Shown: positions 35,701 to 57,293 of the stretch, piece after piece
How positions within the stretch are numbered: position 1 is the stretch's first letter
How the letters are laid out: every line of letters begins with the position of its first letter
Source: Branchiostoma lanceolatum
Taxonomy: Eukaryota > Chordata > Leptocardii > Amphioxiformes > Branchiostomatidae
NCBI RefSeq assembly: GCF_035083965.1
Contig: NC_089722.1
Location: forward strand, 42,594,697 to 42,658,696
Direction: 5' to 3'
Length of the DNA: 64,000 nt
Position numbers and translations under genes: made by a program
The notes under the pieces: generated by a model
What the model was told of the DNA's origin: nothing
Databases searched by the model: none
Seen by the model: the letters and a program-made list of their open reading frames with translations, nothing else

Positions 35701-37057
35701 GCCATCCTGCCCGCCTTAACGGCCATGCAGGTGTTGATCCTGTCCATTATAGGTATCAGCCCCACAGGCATGCGCACACTGGTCCCTGCACTGTGTCAGC
35801 TAACCAGACTCATCAAACTGGACATTAGTTATAATCCCATAGGAGACCCTGGGCTGGAATGCCTGGCTGCTATCCTCCACCACCTCACAGCCATGAAGGT
35901 GTTGGTTCTCCAGTTGACAGTTATCAGTGACAGGGGAATATCATCCTTGATCAAAGCTCTGCCTCACCTGGTGCAATTACAGGTGTTGGATGTGAGAGGC
36001 AATATCATAGGGGACTCAGGGATTGTCTCACTGGTGCAAACACTCTGCCAGCCCAGCAGTTTGGACATGGAACAAAACCCACCTGGTGACAAGAGTCTAA
36101 CCACAGCCCCTCACTGTAACAACACTCTACAGGAGCTGCACATTGGGAACAATAGTGGAGTAACAGGAGCCGGACTGGGGAGGGTCGCACAGCTCATCAG
36201 CGCACTGCCGGCACTAACCTGGCTGGACATGTCTGGTGATGAGGACACACCTGCACACCTGCCTGACACCGCTGCCATGGCTCTGGCCGAGGCTCTACCC
36301 AGACTCCCTGCCCTGAAGTGGCTGGACCTAAAGTACATCTCCATGGAGCCTGCAGGGTTCCAGGCTGTGGTGCAGGCTGCTGAGGAACACTCAACACTGG
36401 AGAGGCTGGGGTGAGTTATATCGGTTATCCTATAATGGTACATGTATACTGTACCAAAGGGTATCTTAAAGGGACTCAATTCAATACATTTCAATGGTAT
36501 CAGTATAAAATGTTTTGAAATGTTTGAATTGACTTTTGCTATAAGACAAGTCCAAGACTATCTGCACTGTAGATAAAACACCCTTACAAGTACATTTGTG
36601 AATATTACACTACAACAAGTATGTTTGTGAATATTGGTTATCCCGGAAATTGAAGAATGAAATTGTAATTCAATCTATACCACTGGATAACAGTATGTAC
36701 GTATCAGTAAAATGAAGAAACATATCAGGTTACAGGGCACTTGAAATGTCTGACATGTTCATACTGTAAGCCAGTGGTATAGATTGAAGTACAATTTTGT
36801 TATACTACAATAGGATACATTAATTTGGTATGTACCAATCATTAACAGTCCAATATTGCCTAATAGTTTTATAAAAAAATTATGGAATAGTTTATTTATC
36901 ACAGCAGTTTTACTTCCATACTCTTTAGTGAAAACTATATAATGTGTTTTGATTAAGTAGGCATCTCTGTTTTCCTTTCTCCATACACAGCTACTCTGAG
37001 CGTCTATTTCCTGAGGGAGCGGACACCACAGCCAGCTGTCTGGGGCTGTCTGACTGA
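29740..37057 (+). CDS. NLR gene 3: Death-NACHT-LRR
   Basis: Six exons: 29740-29785, 30439-30549, 31856-32113, 32479-32517, 33497-36410 and 36991-37057. They total 3435 bp, or 1144 aa, with the same phases as gene 2. The first exon encodes only 15 residues plus a split codon (MAEGQGAAGRSGETA), so there is no DED. The linker (residues 16-52) carries KRKGEDGEE, and Death is residues 53-138 (DWKDLAFHLGFEQPDINNI). Walker A GEAGGGKTT is at about 244-252 and Walker B LFLLDGYDEL at about 321-330, followed by about 11 LRRs and a 22-residue tail. Compared with genes 1 and 2, NACHT carries an acidic insertion (about 34200-34360) rich in Asp and Glu. No frame defect was seen. The role is presumably cytosolic sensing with Death-domain signalling, without DED-type caspase coupling. 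The start codon was chosen because its donor is phase 1, as required. Confidence 0.88.
29950..30056. mobile_element. MITE with TACAGTCAAACCTGCC termini
   Basis: The 16-bp terminal inverted repeats TACAGTCAAACCTGCC and GGCAGGTTTGACTGTA are exact. Inner arms 'aaggcgaccacc' and 'ggtggtcgcct' also pair. This terminus is a common invertebrate MITE type. It lies in intron 1 of NLR gene 3. Confidence 0.75.
30610..31400. repeat. 89-bp minisatellite in intron 2 of NLR gene 3
   Basis: Nine units show an exactly constant 89-bp spacing of the landmark GGAGCTGTG (30635, 30724, 30813, 30902, 30991, 31080, 31169, 31258, 31347). Each contains 'cctgcacctaacctgcactggtcc' and 'gggtatatacaggttagt'. Single diverged copies exist elsewhere, e.g. 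22800-22860 and inverted at 42590-42650. The units hold no exon sequence. Confidence 0.9.
31412..31481. repeat. (GAAT)n microsatellite
   Basis: About 16 uninterrupted GAAT units, with a shorter GAAGAA/GAAT run at 31768-31800. Confidence 0.9.
32603..33235. mobile_element. piggyBac-type MITE at a TTAA target
   Basis: The element is 633 bp. Termini AGAGCATAAGACACCAAA (left) and TTTGGTGTCTTATGCCCT (right) are inverted with one mismatch. TTAA flanks both sides (32599-32602 and 33236-33239). The paralogous introns of gene 1 (about 4290) and gene 2 (about 23643) read 'cagtTTAActttgaa' without the insert, giving an empty site with a single TTAA. Internal sequence is also partly inverted (ggcagc...ggctgcc). 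No transposase is encoded. Confidence 0.88.
36672..36788. repeat. Hairpin MITE in the last intron of NLR gene 3
   Basis: The arm 'aatctataccactggat' is inverted as 'ccagtggtatagatt'. It is the same element, at the same place, as in genes 1 and 2. Confidence 0.6.
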
Positions 37058-37299
37058 GTCCCCAACATGCCGACCTGTTATGTACATTGTCTCAGCTAAG
37101 GTCAGCATACTGTATTATTGAGGTTATAGAAATGCCAACATGTTACAGACATCATAATATACATGTAGATTGATGCTACAACAGTGAACATTAACCTAAA
37201 TGGCACCAAATGGTTATATTTACATATTTATCAGAAATTATCGAAAATAGGACAATGTCTGTGATTTGATTATTGATAAGTACGAATTTGATTCAATTT

Positions 37300-37720
37300 T
37301 TCTTTCCCTATAAAGAGATATCCTTTGCATCTAAGGGAGCGGACACCACAGCCAGCTACTTGAAGCTGATCTACTTCTGAGTTCCCAACATGGCGACCTG
37401 TTCTGTACATTGTCTTAGCTGAGGTCAGCATACTGGATTTGTCAGGTTATAGTCATGTCAACATGTTACAGACATCATGAAACAAATGGTTATTTATCAG
37501 AAGTTGTCAAACGTAGGACAATGTGACTTGATTAAGAATTTGAGTTAGTTTTTCTTTTCCTATACACAGCTATTCTGAGTATCTAAGTAAGCAGACTACA
37601 CAGCCAGCTGCCTGGAGCTGTGACCCTGCTGAGTTTCCAACATGGCGACCTGTTCTGTACATTGTCTCAGCTCAGGTCAGCAGACTGTATTTGTCAGGTT
37701 ATAGTAATGTCAACAGGTAG
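37300..37720 (+). pseudogene. Two extra copies of the NLR gene 3 terminal exon and 3' UTR
   Basis: Copies at about 37310-37440 and 37570-37690 repeat the terminal exon (ggacaccacagccagct) and the UTR text 'ccaacatggcgacctgttctgtacatt'. The first extra copy lacks a good acceptor in phase and would stop after a few codons. The second has the intact acceptor TATACACAG (ending 37569). It is open in the correct phase for about 50 codons to TAG at 37718-37720, so it could serve as an alternative last exon. Confidence 0.7.
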
Positions 37721-39429
37721 AGACATTGATGAAGAGCTAATTAACTTTACCAAGGAGGGTTTATAACGACTTTTGGTAGTGTTTGTGTCAACATGATAGT
37801 AACAAGAGAATACTAGATGGGTTTTCTTGATATTTGGTATGTGGGTGTGGGGGTTAAAGACCTCAAGATGATTAGATTTTGATACTGCAGTGAAACATAT
37901 CACACTCAGGGTGCTGAAGATGTTGTTACAAAGTTCAGAACAGTGATGATTCTAAAGGTCACAGACTCTGTGACCTGTGATGTGATCAACATGTTGAAAT
38001 TAAAGACTTGTGTATTTTTATTTTATTAATGAAATTTGAGCAGAGATTTTTAAATCTAAAGTGATAAAAACTGCCCAGTTGTATCGTAGGTAACATTGGT
38101 AATCTCTGTTGGTGTTATGAATGTAAACTTTTGTTTAGATTTTTTGTGCCAGTAATTTTCTGCTGGGATTTTTGTAAAGACAGCAGCTCTACATGTACAG
38201 TTTTAACCTATGACTTCTCACCCTAAACAAGGGGTCAAAGTTGACAGGAAGTTTCCATCAACTGCTGACCTCAACATCGTGTCATTAGAGTCACCCAGAA
38301 GTTGTTAGCTTTTGTTTGTATCCACATTTTCACATCATTTGGCTGTCTTGTATATAAAATGCGTCATTTAATTGAGCTGTACTATGTGGTCGAATTTGGT
38401 AATGCTTGGAAACATGTAAATTTGAATGTACATACCTGTAATAAAAAGGCAGATCATGGCGAGTCAGTGTTGTCATTACTTCATATTCCTGGTTAGATGA
38501 AGATGATTTTTCTATTGTGCAACCTTGCCTGAATTCCTTGCCTGTTGTCTCTTTGTTTATTGACTGACTTCTTAGGTTTTTTTACAGTAGGTCGATGAAA
38601 GTTAGACATCCAGGTAATAAAAAAATACGCGAAATAAGAGTTACTCAATGAGCTGGACATGATTTTGGAAACAGTCGGACGTTTCAAGTAGCATCCACTA
38701 CTTTTCGTCAGTGTCACAAAATCATGTCCAGTTGCTTGAGTAACTGTAATTTGGCTGGTGAACAGTAGGTTCCCGAGAATACATAATGTGTTTATGTAGT
38801 TATGGGGGTCAATAATTAACCACTAAAGCCACAGGAAAGGCCACATTTCCCTATTGCTGTTGCAATGGAAAAACTAGTTTGCCCTTTGATTAAACAAATG
38901 CTTTCGGCATTCAAACCAGGTCAGAAATAGTGTCAGTAACATGGAATTTTTTTCAGCAACTACGGGCAGTTTTAAATTTCTGATAACTTTGTGAATATAT
39001 AGCTGATTAGATCTGACAGCTGAGCTCATTAAATTTTCACTTTAAAGTGCCCAACCCCCATTCCTACTTTTTTTGACATTTAAAACCAATGTAAGAAGTA
39101 GAAACCACAAAACACACAGATCCGGGTATTTCCTCTTTTATATGATTCCTTTATTGCACATAAAGGACAAAAATGGTCAAAAAATGGCGGGTATGCTTGA
39201 CTAATAGCCGATAAAATTAGAGAGGTTAAAGAAACAAAAACTGAGTTGGTCTTGTAGCGGAAGGGATATACATGTAAGGCTTTCATCCTATACACAGTTG
39301 ATTTACTTGGGAATAATTCCCTGGCAGAGACAGTACCTAAACTTGAGGGTGCGCAACTTCCAATTGAAACCCAGAATAAACTGGGGTGTGCTCCCTTAAA
39401 TAGCATCCCCCCCCCCCTTGACATCACCA
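37721..39429. other. NLR gene 3 flank with repeats
   Basis: Holds the polyadenylation signal AATAAA (38440-38445) shared with gene 2. A fold-back repeat is at about 38630-38750, whose arms 'gttactcaatgagctggac' and 'gtccagttgcttgagtaac' pair imperfectly. The short block copy B is at about 39088-39210. A C-run is at about 39408. No further gene is seen. Confidence 0.5.
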
Positions 39430-40142
39430 ATGCAAGAAGTAGAAACTACAAAACACACGGGTCCAGGTATTTCCTGTTTTATATGATTCCTTTATTGTAC
39501 ATCAAGGACAAAAAATGGTCCAAAAAATGGCGGGTATGCTTGCCTAACAGCCTGATCCGGTAACAATACAAACCACGTCCTCACTACGCCAGCATGTTCA
39601 TCGATGTACTGATTGCTTTTACAACACTTTTCACTTCTCACCGTTCCGTTAACGTCACTAATGTAGCTACACAGACGATTTGTGTACAAAACGGAAATAA
39701 TCATCACCATGGTTACCACAACAAAAATTATCAGCTTTAACAAGCAGATTTCTCCGTAACTTAAAAATATGTGCTATGTAAAATACTCTCGTACATATAG
39801 AAGTCGAATTCCTTTTTGTAGTGTAGGTAAGGTCCCACACCTCTGTACTACTTATCCACTAGCCTCAGACTTACAGCAACATGGGTTAACCTTCTCCCTA
39901 CTGGGGGAGTCTTCTGGTACCAAGTTTACATTAGCACCATGGTACAGCAGCAGGGAGAAGGTTAAGGTAAAGCAAGGAGGTTAAAATCAACCGCCTGGGC
40001 AAAAGCTTGTACCTGGAATGTCAGGTGCAGAAGGATAGAAGACCGTCTTTAGTTGGGAAGACACTGGGGACAAAATCTTAAGTCTTAGTCCATCTTAAAA
40101 GCCTTACATGTAGACTTCTTACCAGATCCATTTTCAACTGAG
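39430..40142. repeat. Duplicated intergenic block, copy C
   Basis: Near-identical to 27951-28642 over most of its length, with small indels toward the right end (gtagtgtaggtaaggtcccacac in both). Confidence 0.75.
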
Positions 40143-43100
40143 ATACAGTTATTCCAACATTCACATTTTTCACAATGGAAATACTCGCCTTTAAAGTTCA
40201 TCAGATTTCCTAACATTCCCAGCGTCTCTCCAAACTTACCAGAACCAGTCTAAGGTCACACCAAGTTAATGTGTTGGCTGTCGGAAGATCAACATGAAAA
40301 CAGAGTCTGAGGGAAAGTCTGTACCTTTTTAGGGAGTGGATATGGCCAGATTAAAATTTCCCTAATAAGACCTCTGTTTCCATCTTGGCGTCTTCCTTAT
40401 CTTTCCACCATGATGTCTGTGAACCAATGAAATCAACTGGTGTGGCCTGCATGCTAAATTGTAACATCATTGCTTTCTTCTGTAAAATACAACATTGGTT
40501 TGCTCAATTTTCTCTAAATTTGGTGTGAAAGTCAAGCCTGCAGGTGTTTTACCATTCAGAAGTTGTTTTTTGTCCACCAGTACAGAAAGGCGACATTCGG
40601 ATTAAAAAGCAATATGCAGCCCAAGCCAATGGTGAAGGCCGTATGGTCTTGTTTGGTTGGACATGCAAAAAACTACCTTTGTGGCGGAGCACAGAAAATG
40701 GGAAAGTTTGCAGCGGATCTATCTAAACAGTACGAGGGTCGCATGGAATCTTTTATTTTTCCAAAGAAAACATTTCCCGGACATTCATGGCACCGTGTTG
40801 GAAGCCCCACATGTAAAGCCGACGTGAAGTTTCAGACATCAGTCTACAGGACATTCTGCTCTCTTCATTACCCTGGCTTGGTTTCTGTCACATTGTTTAA
40901 TAAAACGAGTCTTTCTTGTCTCCGCAAACCTAAAGTACTAAAGTGATACAAATTCGCCACTTCCGGAATGAAAATATAAAAAGAATAATTATTGAATGTT
41001 TCAGCTTTTTTCGTAACACAGAACTTTCCAGTGCTCAGCTTACAGATGAAAACCCTGCAGACCCAATCTTTCTCGGCTGCCTTTGGTGCATCAAATAGCT
41101 TTTTATAAACCCTCCCAGCAAGTGGCATGTAGCCTGCGGTACAATATTACATTGTATACACAAACCAAGTACAGAAGCATTTCACATCCGTCGTGAAAAG
41201 CACCTTCCTGTCAACAAGACTATTCTTCAGCTGAGAACGTCCGTGGTTTTCTGGCAGAGAGAGTTGTAAAATTTTCATCAATTGTTTGGTGTAAAATATT
41301 CAGCAAGGTTAGATCAGAACCAAATATCAACAAGGAGCTACGAAAACTTTTCCATCACATGACAGCTGAATCTTGTACTGCACAGTCACAGTTTTAACAA
41401 AAATGCCCTCACGCATTTACCTCCATTGCCTTTTCACACGTGACCGGCCCTAAACCGACTCTCCATAACTTTCAAATTCTAGCTGAATCTTTTACTGCAC
41501 AGTCACAGTTTTACCAAAATGCCCTCCCATGTGAGCTAGCCCTAAACCAACTCTCCATAACCTGGCTGGTTGGTTGCTTGACGTGCCAATGATGGTCATT
41601 GTATATTACGAAACACACTGGAAACTTACATCACTTTAACCAATTCCACTTTAACTTGTTGTAAACAAAGGTAACAGGTTTCACAGTTCAACACAAGGCC
41701 CTTTATTCTGCCATCACCTTTCCTCAGGGTCATGAGTTCAACAGTTATTTTAGGACTTTTCGAAGATGATTATATTTTCCAACTCTCCAGCATTGTGACC
41801 AGAGTTCTCTGACAGTTTTACAAATATTGACAAATGAAGTACGAAGCTCAGCAACCCTCCACTCTTAGTCTTACTACCCTGTAATTCTGGCCACACCCAA
41901 ACCGTATGTACACCTCTGTCCGCACTATTACACTTCTTACTCCTTCACATTAAGGTTTAAAAAAAAGCATTATTCTACGCTTAATTCCTTTTCAAATATT
42001 GGCTGCCTTGGAAATGTTTGCAAGCTTTTAAAGAAAAAAAATTCAATTGTGTTCTCAAAGGGGAACAAATCCCACTATATAAACAGATCAGTGGACTTGG
42101 TCGAGGTTTAAGAGAGCCGTTCCTTTATATGAAGTAAGCGCTAAAACAATAATTCAACTTACAGTTCCCCTCTCCAAGGCTTACAACATTATACAATTTA
42201 TATATCTTTATCTTCTACTGCTAGATATAACTACAGATGGTTGTGAGTCACCATCACAGTTCCCTGTAAGCTGTACAAAGTGAATCATTCTCCTCACCAC
42301 TCCAACAGTTCTCTAATGGAACCATTCCTTCTTCATCGCACCTAAGGAAACCCCAGGGTTCCAAATACTTTTTTTTTCGGGTAAGGTTTAAAATCTACCT
42401 GCACCAGACACAGTTTACATGCACTAAACGTTTTCTTCCCTTCTAGATTTTGTCCATCAAAAATAATGCTTTTAGTTTTAGATGTCGCTGGTACTGTAGT
42501 ATAATTTTAAATCTTACAATCTGCTGAACAACTGGCTGTCAAATGTGAAAATGCAAGGCTTTTTTTTGTTGTTGCTGCAGGCTGGTTTCACCATGGACCA
42601 GTGCAGGTTATAGACATCAGAAATACCTGCACAGCTCCACTTTAACCGGAACACACACATGCAAGCAGTATTACTAGCCTGGCAGAAGATTGGTGAAGAC
42701 ATGTCCCTACAGCTTGGTCTGACCGTACAGAATTCCACTGTGTCTGTTCTTCATGTTCAAGTTGGAGGGATAGCCACAAGATCAAGTCACAAGTATGTAA
42801 AGGTGCTCCATGTACATCTGCATGTAGGGGGAGGGGGGCGTGGGGAGGGGAAAATTCTGCTGTCGACAGTCTTCTACCGAATCCTGCAGAACAAGGGGAA
42901 ACACGGGTCAGTTTGAGATCCATTCTACAGCTGATTTTTACACACTTTTTGTTATACATTTTTCTCTCAGATATTTTTCAGTCAAAGTTCTACAAGAGAC
43001 CAAGACAAAAACCAGGTGGAAAAGTTGAATCTGGTTATTTGACTAATATATACTTTAAAATACCAGTAACCATGGTGATAGCAGCCTGGTCCAGGTCATT

Positions 43101-43457
43101 GACCTCATTTGTTAGGAGAGGAAGAGGAAGAAGAAAGAAGGAAACTATATTGGCATAAAACTTGGTCTTGAATTAATCTTCTTTTAAAGACTACTTCAAG
43201 ACATCCTTAACTGTCTTAACCTCATACCTATTCAGAGTTTTGGTATAGAATCTGGTGTTCTCAGTCCTATCGTTAGTCACTGACGAAAGACAGTGGATGC
43301 TGTCTGAAACGTCTGACTGTTTCAAAATTTTATCCAGTTGCTTGAGTGAAATTTTTGGCCTATCTTGCTACCTGGATGTCTAACTTTCATCAATGAGGAA
43401 ACAAAATGTTTCCCTTTCACGAAGGTAAACATGATGAGAAACGAGCGCTCACCTGTC
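40143..43457. other. 3' flank of ERK (minus); no other gene supported
   Basis: Frames of about 60-127 codons occur (for example near 40563-40946) but show no domain, no neighbouring splice logic and no composition bias, so none is called. TTTATT at 41702-41707 is AATAAA on the minus strand and a candidate ERK polyadenylation signal. An inverted copy of the 89-bp-array sequence is at about 42590-42650. At 43265-43350 there is a copy of the 'gacgaaag...agtggatgctg...gaaacgtc' dispersed repeat. Confidence 0.4.
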
Positions 43458-55360
<11,903 letters not shown>

Positions 55361-55439
55361 TTTACCTGCTTCCTACCAGACGACTTCGCGCCTCCTGATT
55401 GGTCCCGCGCCGTCACGTGACCAGGGATAGGTGTGGCGG
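55361..55439 (-). promoter_or_regulatory. ERK proximal promoter: CCAAT box and CLEAR-type E-box
   Basis: On the minus strand CCAAT is at 55402-55398 and GTCACGTGAC (palindromic E-box; matches the TFEB/USF CLEAR consensus) is at 55412-55421, about 40-60 bp upstream of the ATG. No TATA box is seen. The surrounding sequence is GC-rich. Confidence 0.55.
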
Positions 55440-56445
55440 CCACGGAATGTCACCTAACTCGACAGGTCTGGGGCGGATTTATCAGAGCGGATTTAATGCA
55501 GCGGATTAACGGAGAGGATTAAAGACGACGTCGTTGATGGGGCGGATTTGATAAGGTAGTATTAACAAGGAAGGGTTTAGAACGAGCTTGAAATGTTACC
55601 TAACTCGACAGGTCTGGGTTTACTGGGGCGGATTTATCAGAGCGGATTTAATACAGCGGATTAACGGACAGGATTAATGACGACGTCGTTGATGGGGCGG
55701 ATTTAATAAGGTAGCATTAACGAGGAAGGGTTTAGAACGACTTTGGAATGTTACCTAACTCGACAGGTCTGGATTTACTGGGGCGGATTTAATGCAGCGG
55801 ATTAACGGGGAGGATTAAAGACGACGTCGGTACTGGGGCTGATTTGATAACAAGGAAGGGTTCAGAATGACTTTGGAATGTTACCTAACTCGACAGGTCT
55901 GGATTTACTGGGGCGGACACTTATTAGAGCGGATTAAGGGAGAGGATTAGCGATGACGTCATTAATAGGGCGGATTTACTAGGACAGCTGTAACGAGGGC
56001 GGATTAAAAACAATTCTTGAGATGTAATGTCGCCAAACTCGACAGGTCTCGATTTACTGAGGCGGATTTAATGGAGCGGATTTATTGGAGCGGATTTTAT
56101 ACAGCGGATGGATTAACGGAGAGGATTAGCGATGACGTCATTAATAGGGCGGATTTACTAGGACAGCTGTAACGAGGGCGGTTTAAAAACGGTTTTGGAA
56201 ATGGAATGTCATTTACTGGGGCGGACTTATCATAGCGGATTAACGGAACGGATTAGCGGGAAGGATTAACGGAGAAGATTGACGACATGAATGAGGGCGG
56301 ATTGACGACATGAATGAGGGCGGATTAAGAATGGCGTCTTTACTGGCCAAAGAAAAACCGCCTAACTAGACAAGCCTGCGGATTTGCTGAGGAGGATTTA
56401 TTAGATGCAGACTAACTGGATGGATTGATAATGACGTCAGGAATG
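55440..56445. repeat. GCGGATT tandem array with CRE palindromes upstream of ERK
   Basis: Six or more diverged units of about 130-180 bp contain 'ctaactcgacaggtctgg', 'gcggatttaat' and 'gaggattaa'. Each carries a GACGTC core: CGACGTCG around 55527-55532, 55682-55687 and 55823-55828, and perfect TGACGTCA at 55954-55961, 56133-56140 and 56432-56439. TGACGTCA is the CREB/ATF site. The array begins about 80 bp upstream of the ERK ATG. Confidence 0.8.
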
Positions 56446-57293
56446 CCGCGGACTCATCAAATTTACATGATGAATATCTTAAAGAAGCAACTATCTTAGT
56501 ATCACCCATGATGAAAAATCAGAAAATCTCAAATTGAATGATATAATGTTCATGTATGATCTATCCATCATTTAATGTAATGTGATTGTGAAACACACAA
56601 TATCACAAACCACTTACAAAATACGCATCTACCAAAGAAAACTGATATTTTACATGTCATCATTTCATATGCATCGGACACACTCAGGTCTCTTGACCTG
56701 TTTTTCAGACTCCCTGGATACAAATACAATGCACAGATATAATGCGTATATATATACATACACAAGGATCACAATAATATACAATTCAAAAACTCAGTAT
56801 ACCAGCCCTAATTCCAGTCCTAAAGTCCATTTCTAATAGTCGATACGACAGAAAGTTTTCTTTGTTCTGTGGGGAGTTAATTCTACTTTACAGTGCTGAA
56901 AGGTGGGATTGTATAACGAACAATACGGGCAAATCACATCTAACTTTGGTCTTTATTAAAGTTGTTTAAAGTTGACGATCCCACTGCAATCTGCATGTAT
57001 GTAACATTTTCCACTCCACAACAGTTCCGGTGGGAAATATACTTTTTGAACTCATCCGTTACTCGACAGACTCGTAACCTTTCTCAACTATAACTGGTTT
57101 AGGAACGTTCTACAGGCCACAGTTCTAGAATTTCTACTAAGTATATTGGTCTTTTCTGCACCCATAATATTCCAGTCAGCCCGACCCCGTAAAAAAACGG
57201 CATGCGCTGATGTATTGGGTGGGCGTGAAACAACTCCCAGCACCGTTCATGTACCGAGGGGGTCCCGATGATATGGTTACTATGGTTACGGGG
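56446..57293 (-). other. 3' flank of the LRR receptor gene
   Basis: TTTATT at 56952-56957 is AATAAA on the minus strand, about 340 bp after the receptor's stop, and is the likely polyadenylation signal. The rest is AT-rich with no other signal. Confidence 0.4.

Noticed and set aside
40563..40946. 127-codon plus-strand frame
   Set aside because: No recognisable domain, no splice partners, and it overlaps an equally long minus frame nearby; treated as ERK 3' flank.
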